Source: Nitrosomonas sp. (GTDB lineage Bacteria; Pseudomonadota; Gammaproteobacteria; Burkholderiales; Nitrosomonadaceae). Taken from it: 64,000 nucleotides of DNA. The first letter of the stretch is position 1. Each line of letters opens with the position of its first letter. This document shows positions 35,996 to 45,205 of this stretch, in pieces. Both the position numbers and the translations under genes were made by a program. The stretch covers positions 1 through 64,000 of the forward strand of contig NZ_JADZAJ010000024.1 in the NCBI RefSeq assembly GCF_020852615.1, written 5' to 3'. Under the pieces are notes generated by a model. It searched no databases, had not been told where the DNA came from, and saw only the letters and a list, made by a program, of their open reading frames with translations.

Positions 35996-36010
35996 TATTC
36001 AGGTTGTTGC
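35984..36010. terminator. Hairpin spanning both stop codons of two convergent genes
   Basis: GCAACAACCTGA, loop TAT, TCAGGTTGTTGC: a perfect 12-bp stem whose two arms are the final codons and stops of hemY and of the reductase on the other strand, so both proteins end in A-T-T-stop. A tract of T is weak on either side, so it may act as a 3'-end stabiliser as well as a bidirectional terminator. Confidence 0.65.
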
Positions 36011-37045
36011 CGGTTTGGAAGGGGCAAACGCGTCAGAGAAAAAATTCTCACTTTGCAATCCGTGCCGGTGAGAAAAGTCATCAAAAGCGGCTTTTACCAT
36101 GGCAGGGGCACCGCACGCATAGACCTGGCAATCTGCCAGTGTATGCATGTCATCCATAACGGCCTGATGTACCAGTCCGGTTTTTCCCTGCCAGTTATCA
36201 TCAGCAAGCGGTTCAGATAATACCGGGATGTAGCTGAAGTTTTCATTCCCGGTTGCCCATTTTTCAGCCAGATCATTCAGATAGAGACCATCCCTGGTTC
36301 GTGCTCCCCAGTACAGCCTGATTTTGTTATGGGCAAAACGGATATTTTCTGTATAAAAAATATGTTCGAGCATACTTTTTACGGGAGCAAAACCAGTTCC
36401 ACCGGCAAGGAAGATAATGGGAGTATCTTTTGCAGGGGTGTCACGCAGGAAAAAAGATCCAAGCGGCCCTTCGAACCGGAGAATATCTTTTTCTTTCATA
36501 TGAGAAAAAACATATTCTGAAAATACACCGCCTGTGTAATTACGGGTATGCAGTTGTAGAAACTCATCATTACCGGGAGAATTGGCCAGTGAAAAGCTGC
36601 GACGCTGGCCATCTTTCATCAGGATATCGATATACTGGCCGGGCAGAAACTGTAACCGCTCGTTTGCCGGCAGTTTCAGATAAATCACCATAACATCGGA
36701 TGCCACGTGCTCAAGCTTATGTACCCGGCATGGCATGGTACGGATTTTAATATTCCTGATTGCTTCGATTTCCTGGCATTCAATTTCCAGATCGGAGAGC
36801 GGCCGGGCGCAGCAAAAAAGTGCAAGTTGCTGAGATTTTTCCTGCGCTGTCAGCGCTTCTTCGCTGTAGGTACCGTAATCAATGATCCCTTGTATAATTT
36901 TTCCCTTGCATGTACCGCAGGAACCATTGCGGCAGCCATAAGGCAGGGACAATCCATGGCGTAATGCCGCTTCAAGAATAGTTTCAGTGGGTTCAGCAGT
37001 GATGATACGGCCACTTGGCCTAAAGGTAATACGGTAAGACTCCAT
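35999..37045 (-). CDS. 2Fe-2S/FAD/NAD(P)H reductase, CDP-6-deoxy-delta-3,4-glucoseen reductase-like
   Basis: 348 aa electron-transfer protein. N-terminal plant-type ferredoxin domain with CRNGSCGTCKG and a fourth Cys in LALFCCARP; FAD-binding barrel with RRSFSLANSP; NAD(P)-binding part with FLAGGTGFAPVKSMLEHI and a C-terminal CGAPAMVKAA. Proteins so named pass electrons from NAD(P)H to a partner enzyme; sugar-nucleotide chemistry is implied only by annotation custom. In many beta- and gammaproteobacteria this type lies near ubiD/ubiX-like or heme genes without a proven substrate. Convergent with hemY, divergent from the SDR gene. Confidence 0.88.
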   Translation of the reverse strand: MESYRITFRPSGRIITAEPTETILEAALRHGLSLPYGCRNGSCGTCKGKIIQGIIDYGTYSEEALTAQEKSQQLALFCCARPLSDLEIECQEIEAIRNIKIRTMPCRVHKLEHVASDVMVIYLKLPANERLQFLPGQYIDILMKDGQRRSFSLANSPGNDEFLQLHTRNYTGGVFSEYVFSHMKEKDILRFEGPLGSFFLRDTPAKDTPIIFLAGGTGFAPVKSMLEHIFYTENIRFAHNKIRLYWGARTRDGLYLNDLAEKWATGNENFSYIPVLSEPLADDNWQGKTGLVHQAVMDDMHTLADCQVYACGAPAMVKAAFDDFSHRHGLQSENFFSDAFAPSKPATT

Positions 37046-37074
37046 CTGACGGATATGGGTTACAAATAAAAGTT

Positions 37075-37974
37075 ATGAAAAACAGGTTGCTGATCGTAGG
37101 GTGTGGTGATGTGGCCTCAAGGGTGGCAGGTCTGCTTGGAAAGCGCTATCGGTTATTCGGTTTGTGTCGCAGGGTGGAAAATTTTGACAGTCTGCGTCTG
37201 CTGGGTATCAGGCCGGTAGCGGGCGATCTTGACCAGCCTGCAAGCCTTAACAGGATGGCTGGACTGGCTGCCCGTACAGTGCTGCATCTTGCCCCTCCCC
37301 CTGGTCACGGTGAGTGTGACACACGTACCGCACATTTGCTGTCCGCACTTTCCCGCCATGCATCCGAAACACAAACAGGAATACTACCACAACAGCTGAT
37401 CTATATCAGTACCAGTGGGGTTTATGGCGATTGCGGCGGGGATTGGGTAAATGAAAGCTATCCGGTAAATCCGAAAAATGCACGGGCTCTCAGACGGCTG
37501 GATGCGGAACAGCAGGTCAGAAACTGGGGGAGACGTAATGGTGTGAAGGTATCCATTTTGCGTGTGCCGGGGATTTATGCGCATGGTCGTCTGCCACTCG
37601 AGCGTTTGCAGCAGGGTACTCCTGCATTATTGTCAGCTGAAGACAGCTACACCAATCATATTCATGCTGATGATCTGGCCCGTATTATCGTAGCTGTACT
37701 GCGTTCAGGCAGACCGGGCAGGATTTACCATGCAAGCGATGATTCCTGTTTGAAGATGGGGGAGTATTTTGATCTGGTGGCAGATCATTTTGTATTGCCT
37801 CGTCCGAAAAGAATTACCCGCCAGGAAGCACTGAAGGTGATTTCTCCCGGCCTTCTGTCCTTCATGCTCGAATCGAGACGTTTGACCAATAATCGTATGA
37901 AACAGGAATTGTATGTTCGGCTGCGCTACCCGACTGTTGCTGACTGTTTGGCTGAAATGAGGCGCTTCTGTTAA
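37075..37974 (+). CDS. NAD(P)-dependent epimerase/SDR-family protein (YeeZ-like)
   Basis: 299 aa extended SDR. Nucleotide-binding motif LLIVGCGDVASRVAGLL, a strand LHLAPPPG, and active-site-like YISTSGVYGDCGGDWVNE (Tyr of the SSTSVYG type) with LRVPGIYAHGRLP further on. Substrate unknown; YeeZ homologues are uncharacterised. Start ATG 37075. It shares a 29-bp divergent gap with the reductase gene and precedes pilC by about 75 bp without obvious functional link. Confidence 0.85.
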   Translation: MKNRLLIVGCGDVASRVAGLLGKRYRLFGLCRRVENFDSLRLLGIRPVAGDLDQPASLNRMAGLAARTVLHLAPPPGHGECDTRTAHLLSALSRHASETQTGILPQQLIYISTSGVYGDCGGDWVNESYPVNPKNARALRRLDAEQQVRNWGRRNGVKVSILRVPGIYAHGRLPLERLQQGTPALLSAEDSYTNHIHADDLARIIVAVLRSGRPGRIYHASDDSCLKMGEYFDLVADHFVLPRPKRITRQEALKVISPGLLSFMLESRRLTNNRMKQELYVRLRYPTVADCLAEMRRFC

Positions 37975-38049
37975 TGGATTATTAAATTTTTCCGGATTTT
38001 TTGCCGTAACAGCCATGATCCTGTTCAAAAAGTTAAAAAGGAAATGGGT

Positions 38050-39270
38050 ATGGCAACAATCACTGCTTCAGAAAAGAAAATCAGGGAATTCAATTTTTTG
38101 TGGGAAGGAAAGGATAAGGCCGGTAAGGCAGTTAAGGGTGAAATGCGTGCCGCTGGTACGGTTGTGGTGACATCTACGTTACGCCGTCAGGGTATCAGGG
38201 TGACAAAAGTGACCAAGGCCAAAACAGGTGGAAAAATCACTGATAAGGATATTACGCTGTTCACACGGCAACTTGCGACGATGATGAAATCAGGCGTGCC
38301 TCTGCTGCAGGCTTTTGACATTGTGGGCAAAGGGCACAGTAACCGTGCCGTAGCAAAACTGCTGATGGATATTAAGTCTGATGTGGAAACAGGCAGCAGC
38401 CTGGCCAGCGCGTTCAGGAAACACCCGCTGTATTTTGATTCGCTGTTTTGTAATCTGGTAGCAGCAGGAGAGGCTGCCGGTATTCTGGACAGTTTGCTGG
38501 ACAGACTGGCAACCTATAAGGAAAAAATTCAGGCAATCAAAGGGAAGATCAAATCGGCCCTGTTCTACCCTGTTTCAATTATTGTGGTTGCGTTTATCAT
38601 TACCGCTGTCATCATGATATTCGTCATCCCGGCGTTCAAAGAGCTGTTTCAGGGATTCGGAGCCGATTTACCCGCCCCAACCCTGCTGGTGATGACGATT
38701 TCCGATTTCTTTGTAGATTACTGGTGGGCAATTTTTGGTGGTGTTGGTGGTGGATTCTATGCATTTTTCTATGCATGGAAACGCTCCACGGCAATGCAAC
38801 GTGTGATGGATCGACTGGCATTGCGGCTGCCAATATTTGGAGAAGTGATTCGTAAAGCGACGATTGCCCGCTGGTCTCGTACCCTTTCAACGATGTTTGC
38901 AGCTGGTGTTCCACTGGTTGATGCGCTGAATTCTGTGGCAGGGGCTGCCGGGAATCAGGTGTATTTTGAGGCAACCAAAAATATACAGAATGAAGTCAGC
39001 ACCGGCAGCAGTCTGGTGGATGCAATGACGATGACCAACGTTTTTCCTTCCATGGTATTGCAGATGGTTTCTATCGGGGAAGAATCAGGTTCACTTGACG
39101 CGATGCTCAGCAAAATTGCCGATTTTTTTGAAGCAGAGGTGGATGATGCAGTAGAAGCGCTTTCCAGCCTGATGGAACCGATGATCATGGTGGTGCTGGG
39201 AACCCTGATTGGCGGGATGGTCGTGGCCATGTATCTGCCTATCTTTAAAATGGGCCAGGTGGTTGGTTGA
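38050..39270 (+). CDS. pilC: Type IV pilus inner-membrane platform protein PilC
   Basis: 406 aa GspF/PilC family. Two T2SSF domains with LFTRQLATMMKSGVPLLQAFDIVG and later RWSRTLSTMFAAGVPLVDALNSVAGAAGN; three hydrophobic segments (about residues 175-205, 225-245 and 380-400). It couples the PilB/PilT motors to pilin extraction. ATG 38050 is preferred because AAGGA lies 7 nt upstream, too close for ATG 38044. No pilB is adjacent; the upstream neighbour is the SDR gene. Confidence 0.95.
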   Translation: MATITASEKKIREFNFLWEGKDKAGKAVKGEMRAAGTVVVTSTLRRQGIRVTKVTKAKTGGKITDKDITLFTRQLATMMKSGVPLLQAFDIVGKGHSNRAVAKLLMDIKSDVETGSSLASAFRKHPLYFDSLFCNLVAAGEAAGILDSLLDRLATYKEKIQAIKGKIKSALFYPVSIIVVAFIITAVIMIFVIPAFKELFQGFGADLPAPTLLVMTISDFFVDYWWAIFGGVGGGFYAFFYAWKRSTAMQRVMDRLALRLPIFGEVIRKATIARWSRTLSTMFAAGVPLVDALNSVAGAAGNQVYFEATKNIQNEVSTGSSLVDAMTMTNVFPSMVLQMVSIGEESGSLDAMLSKIADFFEAEVDDAVEALSSLMEPMIMVVLGTLIGGMVVAMYLPIFKMGQVVG

Positions 39271-39320
39271 CAGGTGTTTGTCGCTCGCTACTGCGTAAAC
39301 AGAGACAGGTAATGTATTAC

Positions 39321-39445
39321 CCTAAAAACCTCGGTTGACCGTTTGTTTGTTGCCTTAACATCATGACAGTTTTCAACTTTATCTCCATTTTCGTATTCAC
39401 CTCTCTGGTGAGTTCACTCCTGCCCGTCCAACCGAGGTTTTTAGG
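39321..39445. repeat. 125-bp element with 17-bp perfect inverted ends, abutting pilD (MITE-like or RNA switch)
   Basis: CCTAAAAACCTCGGTTG at 39321-39337 is repeated inverted as CAACCGAGGTTTTTAGG at 39429-39445, the base before the pilD ATG. The 91-bp interior has no gene and a small inner stem (TTCACC / GGTGAG). GAGG in the right arm is the best pilD Shine-Dalgarno, so a long hairpin in a pilC-pilD transcript would hide it. No clear target-site duplication flanks it. Confidence 0.7.
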
Positions 39446-40306
39446 ATGAATTTTCTTAATGTTCTGCAGGCCTCACCCGTTTTATCCATCTCGTTTGTGG
39501 CGATTATTGGTCTGATTCTGGGCAGTTTTCTGAATGTGGTAATTTACCGGCTACCTGAGATGCTGAAACGTGAATGGCAGTTGCAGTGTGCAGAGCTGCA
39601 CGGTGAGCAGATAAAGGTGCTGCCGGTATTTAATCTGGCTGTTCCAGGATCCGGTTGTCCGCAGTGTGGCCATAAGATTTCTGCTCTCGAAAATATTCCG
39701 ATTATCAGCTACCTTTTTTTACGGGGGCAATGCGCTAACTGCCGTGCCCGTATTCCAATCAGTTATCCCCTGGTGGAAGCGCTGACAGCTGTGTTGAGCG
39801 GCCTGGCTGCCTGGCATTTCGGTTTTAGTGCAATCCTGCCGGCTGCTCTGATTTTTATCTGGGCCATGATCGTTCTGACCTTTATCGACCTGAACACGCA
39901 GTTGTTACCGGACAGCATCACTCTGCCATTATTGTGGATAGGGTTAATCATCAATCTGAATAACAGTTTTGCCGATATTCATTCAGCTGTAATCGGTGCA
40001 GTTGCCGGTTATCTCACACTCTGGAGTGTTTTCTGGCTGTTTAAATTGCTGACGGGTAAGGAGGGTATGGGGTATGGTGATTTCAAATTACTGGCAGCGA
40101 TTGGAGCCTGGCTGGGGTGGCAGTTACTGCCGCTGGTTATTTTGTTTTCTTCTGTAGTGGGAGCTGTCGTTGGCTCGGTATTGATTCTGACAGTCAATCG
40201 CTCCGGGAATGCAACGCTGCCCTTTGGCCCTTATCTGGCCGGAGGTGGGCTGGTAGCTTTGTTCTGGGGCAGCCAGATTAATCAGGCTTATCTGGCGATG
40301 TTCTGA
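39446..40306 (+). CDS. pilD: Prepilin peptidase/N-methyltransferase PilD
   Basis: 286 aa polytopic inner-membrane aspartic protease that cleaves and N-methylates type IV prepilins. N-terminal methylase-type domain with the zinc cysteines CPQCGHKIS and CANCRARI; peptidase aspartates in FIDLNTQLLPD and GYGDFKLLAA. Start ATG 39446 follows the inverted-repeat element described at 39321. coaE begins 3 nt after the stop. Confidence 0.96.
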   Translation: MNFLNVLQASPVLSISFVAIIGLILGSFLNVVIYRLPEMLKREWQLQCAELHGEQIKVLPVFNLAVPGSGCPQCGHKISALENIPIISYLFLRGQCANCRARIPISYPLVEALTAVLSGLAAWHFGFSAILPAALIFIWAMIVLTFIDLNTQLLPDSITLPLLWIGLIINLNNSFADIHSAVIGAVAGYLTLWSVFWLFKLLTGKEGMGYGDFKLLAAIGAWLGWQLLPLVILFSSVVGAVVGSVLILTVNRSGNATLPFGPYLAGGGLVALFWGSQINQAYLAMF

Positions 40307-40308
40307 TC

Positions 40309-40920
40309 ATGGCCTTCATTATCGGGCTGACTGGCGGGATCGGTAGCGGAAAGACGCGGGCAGCTGATTTTTTCAGGGGGCTGGGTGTCGATATTGTCGA
40401 TGCTGACGAGGTTGCGCATGGTTTGACTCATTCGGGTGGCAAGGCAATCACCCTGATCCGTACTGCTTTTGGTGATCATGTTATCTCGGAAGATGGCTCG
40501 ATGGACCGGATTGCTATGCGCAGGCTGGTATTTTCCGACAGAACAGCCAGGCTTAAGCTGGAATCCATACTCCATCCGCTGATTTATCAGGAAATTCTGC
40601 ATCATCTTTCACTCATTCGATCTGAATACGGCGTCCTGGTTGTGCCCCTGCTGCTGGAAACCGGTAACTACCTTAAACTGGTGAATCGTGTACTGGTGAT
40701 TGATTGTCCTGAATCCCTGCAAATTTCTCGTGTCATGCAGCGCAGCAGGCTTAGTGAGCAGGCTGTACGTGACGTGATAGCGGTGCAATGTATGCGGGAA
40801 GAGCGCCTGACACAAGCAGATGATGTGATTGTGAATGATTCCAGTGAACAGTATTTGCAGCAGCGGATACAGGAACTCCATCAGAAATATCTCATACTTG
40901 CCCGCAGTCACAGCCCTTGA
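40309..40920 (+). CDS. coaE: Dephospho-CoA kinase
   Basis: 203 aa; last step of coenzyme A synthesis, phosphorylating the 3'-OH of dephospho-CoA. P-loop GLTGGIGSGKT at the N-terminus, DADEVAHGL, ILHPLIYQEI and PLLLETGNYLKLVNRVLVIDC with the lid region QRSRLSEQAVRDVIAVQ. The order pilD-coaE-zapD-yacG is conserved in many beta- and gammaproteobacteria. It starts 3 nt after pilD, so it is probably cotranslated. Confidence 0.96.
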   Translation: MAFIIGLTGGIGSGKTRAADFFRGLGVDIVDADEVAHGLTHSGGKAITLIRTAFGDHVISEDGSMDRIAMRRLVFSDRTARLKLESILHPLIYQEILHHLSLIRSEYGVLVVPLLLETGNYLKLVNRVLVIDCPESLQISRVMQRSRLSEQAVRDVIAVQCMREERLTQADDVIVNDSSEQYLQQRIQELHQKYLILARSHSP

Positions 40921-40990
40921 ACGATTCTGGTAAGATGTGTGCATATTGCATTTCTCGATATGCTGAAACCCAAACGTCATCTTACTTACC

Positions 40991-41746
40991 GTGATCTGTT
41001 ACGAATTACCTCTGAATGAACGAATTCGCATGCTGTTAAGGCTGGAAGATTTGTTCGACAAAATTGATTTTTTCTCAGCCAGAGAAGCCTCTTTCGAACA
41101 CCACTCTGTCCTGGTTGCTCTGTTTGAAATCCTGGATGTGACCAGTCGATCTGATCTCAAGTCAGATTTGCTGCAGGAGCTGGACAAGCAGCGAACCATG
41201 CTGGAGGGCCTGCGCAGCAATCCGGATGTATCCGAGCAGGCGCTTGACCATATATTGCAGGATATTCGGGCGGCATTTCGTGGTCTGCTGGATATACCAG
41301 GCCGGATTGGCGGGCATTTGCGTGATGATGAGTGGCTGATGAGTGTCAAGCAGCGCATGAATATTCCTGGTGCGGCGTGTGAATTTGATCTGCCGGCTTA
41401 TCACTACTGGTTAAGTTTGGCGCCGGAGCTGCGCCGGGCTGATCTGAAGGATTGGATAACGCCCTTTACTCCGATTCGCAGTGGAATCAATATTGTGCTT
41501 AATATGCTAAGGAACAGTGGCAGGAATTACCATTTCACGGCGGTTCAGGGAGTGTTTCAGCAGACTGGTTCAGAGCACCAGGCACATTTGCTGAGATTGC
41601 ACATCAGCAGTGAATTTGCCTGTGTTCCTGAGATTAGTGCCAATAAATATGCTTTGAATATCCGGTTTGTTCCCTGGCGACCGGATCACAAAGCCGATGT
41701 TTATGAAGAAGATGTTCCCTTTGAGCTGACTTTCTGCAGTTTATGA
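40991..41746 (+). CDS. zapD: Cell division protein ZapD
   Basis: 251 aa DUF1342/ZapD family: ICYELPLNERIRMLLRLEDLFDKIDFF at the start, helical FEILDVTSRSDLKSDLLQELDKQ, LPAYHYWLS, and a beta-rich C-terminal half ending in VPFELTFCSL. ZapD is cytoplasmic and bundles FtsZ filaments at the division site. It starts with GTG 40991 and lacks a visible Shine-Dalgarno; an 8-bp inverted repeat (GTAAGATG near 40931, CATCTTAC near 40978) lies just before it. Confidence 0.93.
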   Translation: MICYELPLNERIRMLLRLEDLFDKIDFFSAREASFEHHSVLVALFEILDVTSRSDLKSDLLQELDKQRTMLEGLRSNPDVSEQALDHILQDIRAAFRGLLDIPGRIGGHLRDDEWLMSVKQRMNIPGAACEFDLPAYHYWLSLAPELRRADLKDWITPFTPIRSGINIVLNMLRNSGRNYHFTAVQGVFQQTGSEHQAHLLRLHISSEFACVPEISANKYALNIRFVPWRPDHKADVYEEDVPFELTFCSL

Positions 41747-41774
41747 GCATGCCTGTAAATGAACGGGGGCAGGC

Positions 41775-41966
41775 ATGATTAAACCCCCTGTCGTAAATTG
41801 TCCTCAATGTGGTGAGGCGGTTGTTTGGGATAAGTCCAGCAAATTTCGCCCATTTTGTTCCGAGCGGTGCAAATTACTGGATCTGGGGCAGTGGGCCACC
41901 GATTCCTATCGCGTTCCGGAAGAAGAACCGCGACAGGAAGACAGCCGGAGCCCTGATGAATACTAG
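41775..41966 (+). CDS. yacG: DNA gyrase inhibitor/zinc-binding protein YacG
   Basis: 63 aa zinc-finger protein: [10 protein letters not shown] and [14 protein letters not shown] supply the four Cys ligands (C-x2-C, C-x3-C). YacG binds the GyrB C-terminal region and inhibits gyrase. It follows zapD by 28 nt with GGGGGCAGGC upstream. Acidic tail ([14 protein letters not shown]) is usual. Confidence 0.95.
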   Translation: MIKPPVVNCPQCGEAVVWDKSSKFRPFCSERCKLLDLGQWATDSYRVPEEEPRQEDSRSPDEY

Positions 41967-42000
41967 CCAGCCAGGCTGACACCATCCCGGCGGGCGCACA

Positions 42001-43266
42001 TCAGAACTGACGTTCCTGTGTACCGATCAGATAAAGAGAATCCTGTTTACTTTGATTGTACAAATGCCATTTGCGAACCAGGATCATCGTGGTGGAGACA
42101 AATAATCCAAACAGGGTAATGACAGCGTAAACGCCCACATCAAACCAGATCAATAGCGCGTAGAGCGACAGCATAGTAAGTATGCCGAGGTTTTCATTGA
42201 AATTCTGAACTGCAATGGAGTGACCGGCACCCATCAGAATATGCCCGCGATGCTGCAGCAGGGCATTCATTGGCACCACAAAAAAACCGGCTAATCCACC
42301 AATGGCGATCAGCAGTACAACTGCAACCCAGAGATTTTGTACCGTCACCATAAGAATAACCACAATTCCCATGGCGATACCGAGTGGAATGACATCCAGC
42401 GACCGGCGCAGCGAAACCAGCTTCGCTGCCAGTATGGCACCTAATGCAATACCTACCGCAACCACTCCCTGCAGCATTGCTGCCTGATTTAAGGCATAGC
42501 CAAGTGCAGCTTCCGCCCACTTCAGTACGATAAACTGCAACGTGGCGCCCGCTCCCCAAAACAAGGTAGTGACAGCCAGTGAAATCTGCCCCAGCTTATC
42601 GAACCACAGCAGTTTCAGGCAATGTACAAAATCATGAAACAGAAAAATCGGGTTTTTTTCAAGAATGCGGTGGTCAATTCCGGTATCAGGAATATACAGG
42701 TTGGTAACGGCCGCAATGCCATAAAACAGCATGATGACAATAAAGCCGGCATCAACAGCGGTTGTGACCAGGGGCAGGTTCAGGGAGAGCAGCACTGATG
42801 CTACTGAGGGGGTGATGAGCAGACCGCCAATAACGGTACCAAGAACGATTGATCCGACAGTCAGCCCTTCCATCCAGCCATTGGCGATTACCAGTTTTTC
42901 AGGGGGCAGCAATTCTGTAAGTATGCCGTATTTTGCCGGGGAATATGCAGCTGCTCCTAGTCCGACAACTGCGTATGCTCCCAGCGCCGAGAATTGATGA
43001 GCAGCGAAAAACAGTAATATGCAACCCGCAATTTTGATTGAATTACTGATGAACATGACCCAGCCCTTGGCCATGGAATCGGCAAAGGCGCCGACAAGCG
43101 GTGCCAGTACGACATAAAACAGTACAAAAACAAATTTGAGCATGGGAGTAAGATAGGCCGGTGCATGCAGATCGACCAGCAGGGCAATGGCCACAACCAG
43201 TAGTGCATTATCTGCCAGAGATGAAAAAAACTGCGCTCCCATAATGGTATAAAACCCGCGTCCCAA
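42001..43266 (-). CDS. lplT: Lysophospholipid transporter LplT (MFS)
   Basis: 421 aa major-facilitator protein with about 12 hydrophobic segments. LplT-type features: SLADNALLVVAIALL, GLGAAAYSPAKYGILTELLPPEKLVIANGWMEG, FWGAGATLQFIVLKWA and GGLAGFFVVPMNALLQHRGHILMGAGHSIAVQNFNENLG. It flips lysophospholipids across the inner membrane for reacylation. In Escherichia coli lplT is followed by aas; no acyltransferase follows here, though plsC lies 10 kb away. Start TTG 43266 (GGAGAA upstream) or ATG 43242. Confidence 0.92.
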   Translation of the reverse strand: MGRGFYTIMGAQFFSSLADNALLVVAIALLVDLHAPAYLTPMLKFVFVLFYVVLAPLVGAFADSMAKGWVMFISNSIKIAGCILLFFAAHQFSALGAYAVVGLGAAAYSPAKYGILTELLPPEKLVIANGWMEGLTVGSIVLGTVIGGLLITPSVASVLLSLNLPLVTTAVDAGFIVIMLFYGIAAVTNLYIPDTGIDHRILEKNPIFLFHDFVHCLKLLWFDKLGQISLAVTTLFWGAGATLQFIVLKWAEAALGYALNQAAMLQGVVAVGIALGAILAAKLVSLRRSLDVIPLGIAMGIVVILMVTVQNLWVAVVLLIAIGGLAGFFVVPMNALLQHRGHILMGAGHSIAVQNFNENLGILTMLSLYALLIWFDVGVYAVITLFGLFVSTTMILVRKWHLYNQSKQDSLYLIGTQERQF

Positions 43267-43338
43267 ATTCTTCTCCCAGTCTGTTTATCAATATATCAAT
43301 GGCTTGAGGGCCTGTTAACTTTGCAGCGTTATATCATG

Positions 43339-43367
43339 AAAACTGGAGGTAACGAATTCCAGTTTTT
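43339..43367. promoter_or_regulatory. Inverted repeat between divergent lplT and nhaC
   Basis: AAAACTGG, 12-nt loop, CCAGTTTT. It sits midway between the two start codons, where an operator would be; it could also be a weak terminator. No regulator is identified. Confidence 0.3.
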
Positions 43368-43460
43368 AAAATTATTATCTCTGATCCCGAAAGCAGGTCC
43401 GGGGGAAAACAGGCTGGTGAATCTTTCTTCGGGTAACTGCAGTGTTACAGAGTCCTGATA

Positions 43461-44879
43461 ATGACAGCAAATGAGAAAGCAGCGATAGAAGCGTTACCGG
43501 CTGTATTACCACTACCTTCTTTCTGGCAGTCGGCTGTTTGTTTTACAGGGGTGCTACTGCTGATTGCCCTGGGTTTGTTTATGTTTCAGATCAGCCTGCA
43601 TGTGCTGATTTTTCTGGCACTGGTTTGGACCGGATTGCATGCGCGCCGCCTGGGTTATCCGTTTATTGCCATTCGCGGCATGATGGATGAAGGTATTACC
43701 AGAGCACTGCCGGCAATTTATATTTTTATGCTGATCGGTATGGTGATTGCCAGTTTTATGCAAAGCGGCACCATTGCAAGCTTGCTGTATTTTGGCCTCG
43801 ACTGGCTCGATCCTGCACTGTTCCTGGCAGCCGGATTCATATTGTGCAGCCTGATGTCGGTTGCGACCGGAACTTCCTGGGGAACTGCCGGCACCATTGG
43901 TGTTGTGCTGATCGGGATCGGTAGTGCCATGGGTATTCCGCTGCCGCTGGTGGCCGGTATGATCGTGTCTGGTGCAACGTTTGGTGACAAACTGTCGCCC
44001 ATATCCGATACCACTAATCTGGCAGCGATGAGTGCCGGTACGAATCTGTACCGGCATATCGGTTCGATGCTGTACACCACCCTCCCCACATTTATGATTG
44101 TCTTGAGTATTTTTGTCGTATGGGGCCTGCGATATGGAGATCATCATCTGCCGCAAGAACACCTGACCGAGATTCGCAGTGCTTTGGCAGATTCCTTCCG
44201 GGTGAACGGAGCAGTCACCTTGCTGCCACTGCTGGTGATGCTTGGTATGAGTGTCAGGCGTCATGCTGCTGAAGTCAGTATGACGTGCAGCATATTGCTG
44301 GCACTGGTGATTGCCGTGGTATACCAGGACAGAAATGTTATCGATGTGATTAATGCTTTATGGCAGAACTCACCGGGCAATACCGGTATTGCCGGCATTG
44401 ATGAGTTACTTGGGCGTGGTGGTTTGTTCAGCATGGCCTGGACTCTGTTGCTGTCCGTCATGGCATTGGCACTGGGCGGCATTTTGCACCATACCGGGTT
44501 CTTGAGAGTGTTGCTGATGAAATTGATTGCACCGATCAATCGGGCCGGTACGCTGATTGCGGCTACTATTACATCGGGTCTGGCTGGCAATCTGGTCATG
44601 GGAGAGGCATATATCTCGATTATCCTGAGTTGCCAGCTGTTCAGGCGGGTTTATCAGGAAAAAAATCTGGATCCGGCTGTTTTGTCACGCTCTGTTGAAG
44701 AAGGCTCAACATTGACGACCGGTCTTATTCCATGGACAACTGCCGGTGTCTTCTATGCGGCAACTTTGGGAGTCCCAACACTGGACTATGCCGGGTATGC
44801 TTTACTTAATCTGCTGAATCCGCTGGTATCAGTCGTGATGGCGACGCTGGGTATCGGGTTGTTGCGCCCGAATCATTAA
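43461..44879 (+). CDS. nhaC: Na+/H+ antiporter of the NhaC family
   Basis: 472 aa, about 11 membrane segments. Family features: ATGTSWGTAGTIGVVLIGIGSAMGIPLPLVAGMIVSGATFGDKLSPISDTTNLA, the characteristic antiporter core, and a second inverted half with GNLVMGEAYISIILS and LIPWTTAGVFYAATLGV. It exchanges Na+ for H+ across the inner membrane, useful for pH and sodium balance. The true substrate could also be malate/lactate in some relatives. Monocistronic. Confidence 0.92.
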   Translation: MTANEKAAIEALPAVLPLPSFWQSAVCFTGVLLLIALGLFMFQISLHVLIFLALVWTGLHARRLGYPFIAIRGMMDEGITRALPAIYIFMLIGMVIASFMQSGTIASLLYFGLDWLDPALFLAAGFILCSLMSVATGTSWGTAGTIGVVLIGIGSAMGIPLPLVAGMIVSGATFGDKLSPISDTTNLAAMSAGTNLYRHIGSMLYTTLPTFMIVLSIFVVWGLRYGDHHLPQEHLTEIRSALADSFRVNGAVTLLPLLVMLGMSVRRHAAEVSMTCSILLALVIAVVYQDRNVIDVINALWQNSPGNTGIAGIDELLGRGGLFSMAWTLLLSVMALALGGILHHTGFLRVLLMKLIAPINRAGTLIAATITSGLAGNLVMGEAYISIILSCQLFRRVYQEKNLDPAVLSRSVEEGSTLTTGLIPWTTAGVFYAATLGVPTLDYAGYALLNLLNPLVSVVMATLGIGLLRPNH

Positions 44880-45205
44880 CTGACATGGAACGCATGCAGG
44901 AAGTGAGTCCGGGGATCCATAAACGGCTGCTCATTCATTTACAAGAGCTGCAGTCTGATCGGGCGATTCTTCAACCGGGTTAAACCATTCCAGTCAGATA
45001 CATCACCATGTGCTGCGCCAGGTTCACAAAATCTTTCTGTCGTTTATCTATCCTGCCTGTGTTTTTATCGGATTGACTTAATCGAGAGCAGTGCTTGATG
45101 AGTAATCATTTTCTGATCTTTTTCCATTTATCTCGTGATAATCTGAACATGCATTCCGGGTAACAGGTGAATGTGATTTACGTACGAAGTGAGAGGAGAA
45201 AGACA
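44880..45205. other. Intergenic region after nhaC
   Basis: 326 bp. A 32-codon frame (44885-44983) starts 6 nt after nhaC but has no ribosome-binding site; I do not call it. The rest contains no hairpin terminator or known RNA that I can see. The promoter for the small secreted protein and carbonic anhydrase should lie in its A+T-rich right half. Confidence 0.4.

Noticed and set aside
43554-44264. 236-codon open frame on the minus strand inside nhaC
   Set aside because: His/Gln/Asn-rich antisense shadow of a strongly supported membrane-protein gene; no ribosome-binding site.
44885-44983. 32-codon frame just after nhaC
   Set aside because: No Shine-Dalgarno, no recognisable motif, and such frames are expected by chance.
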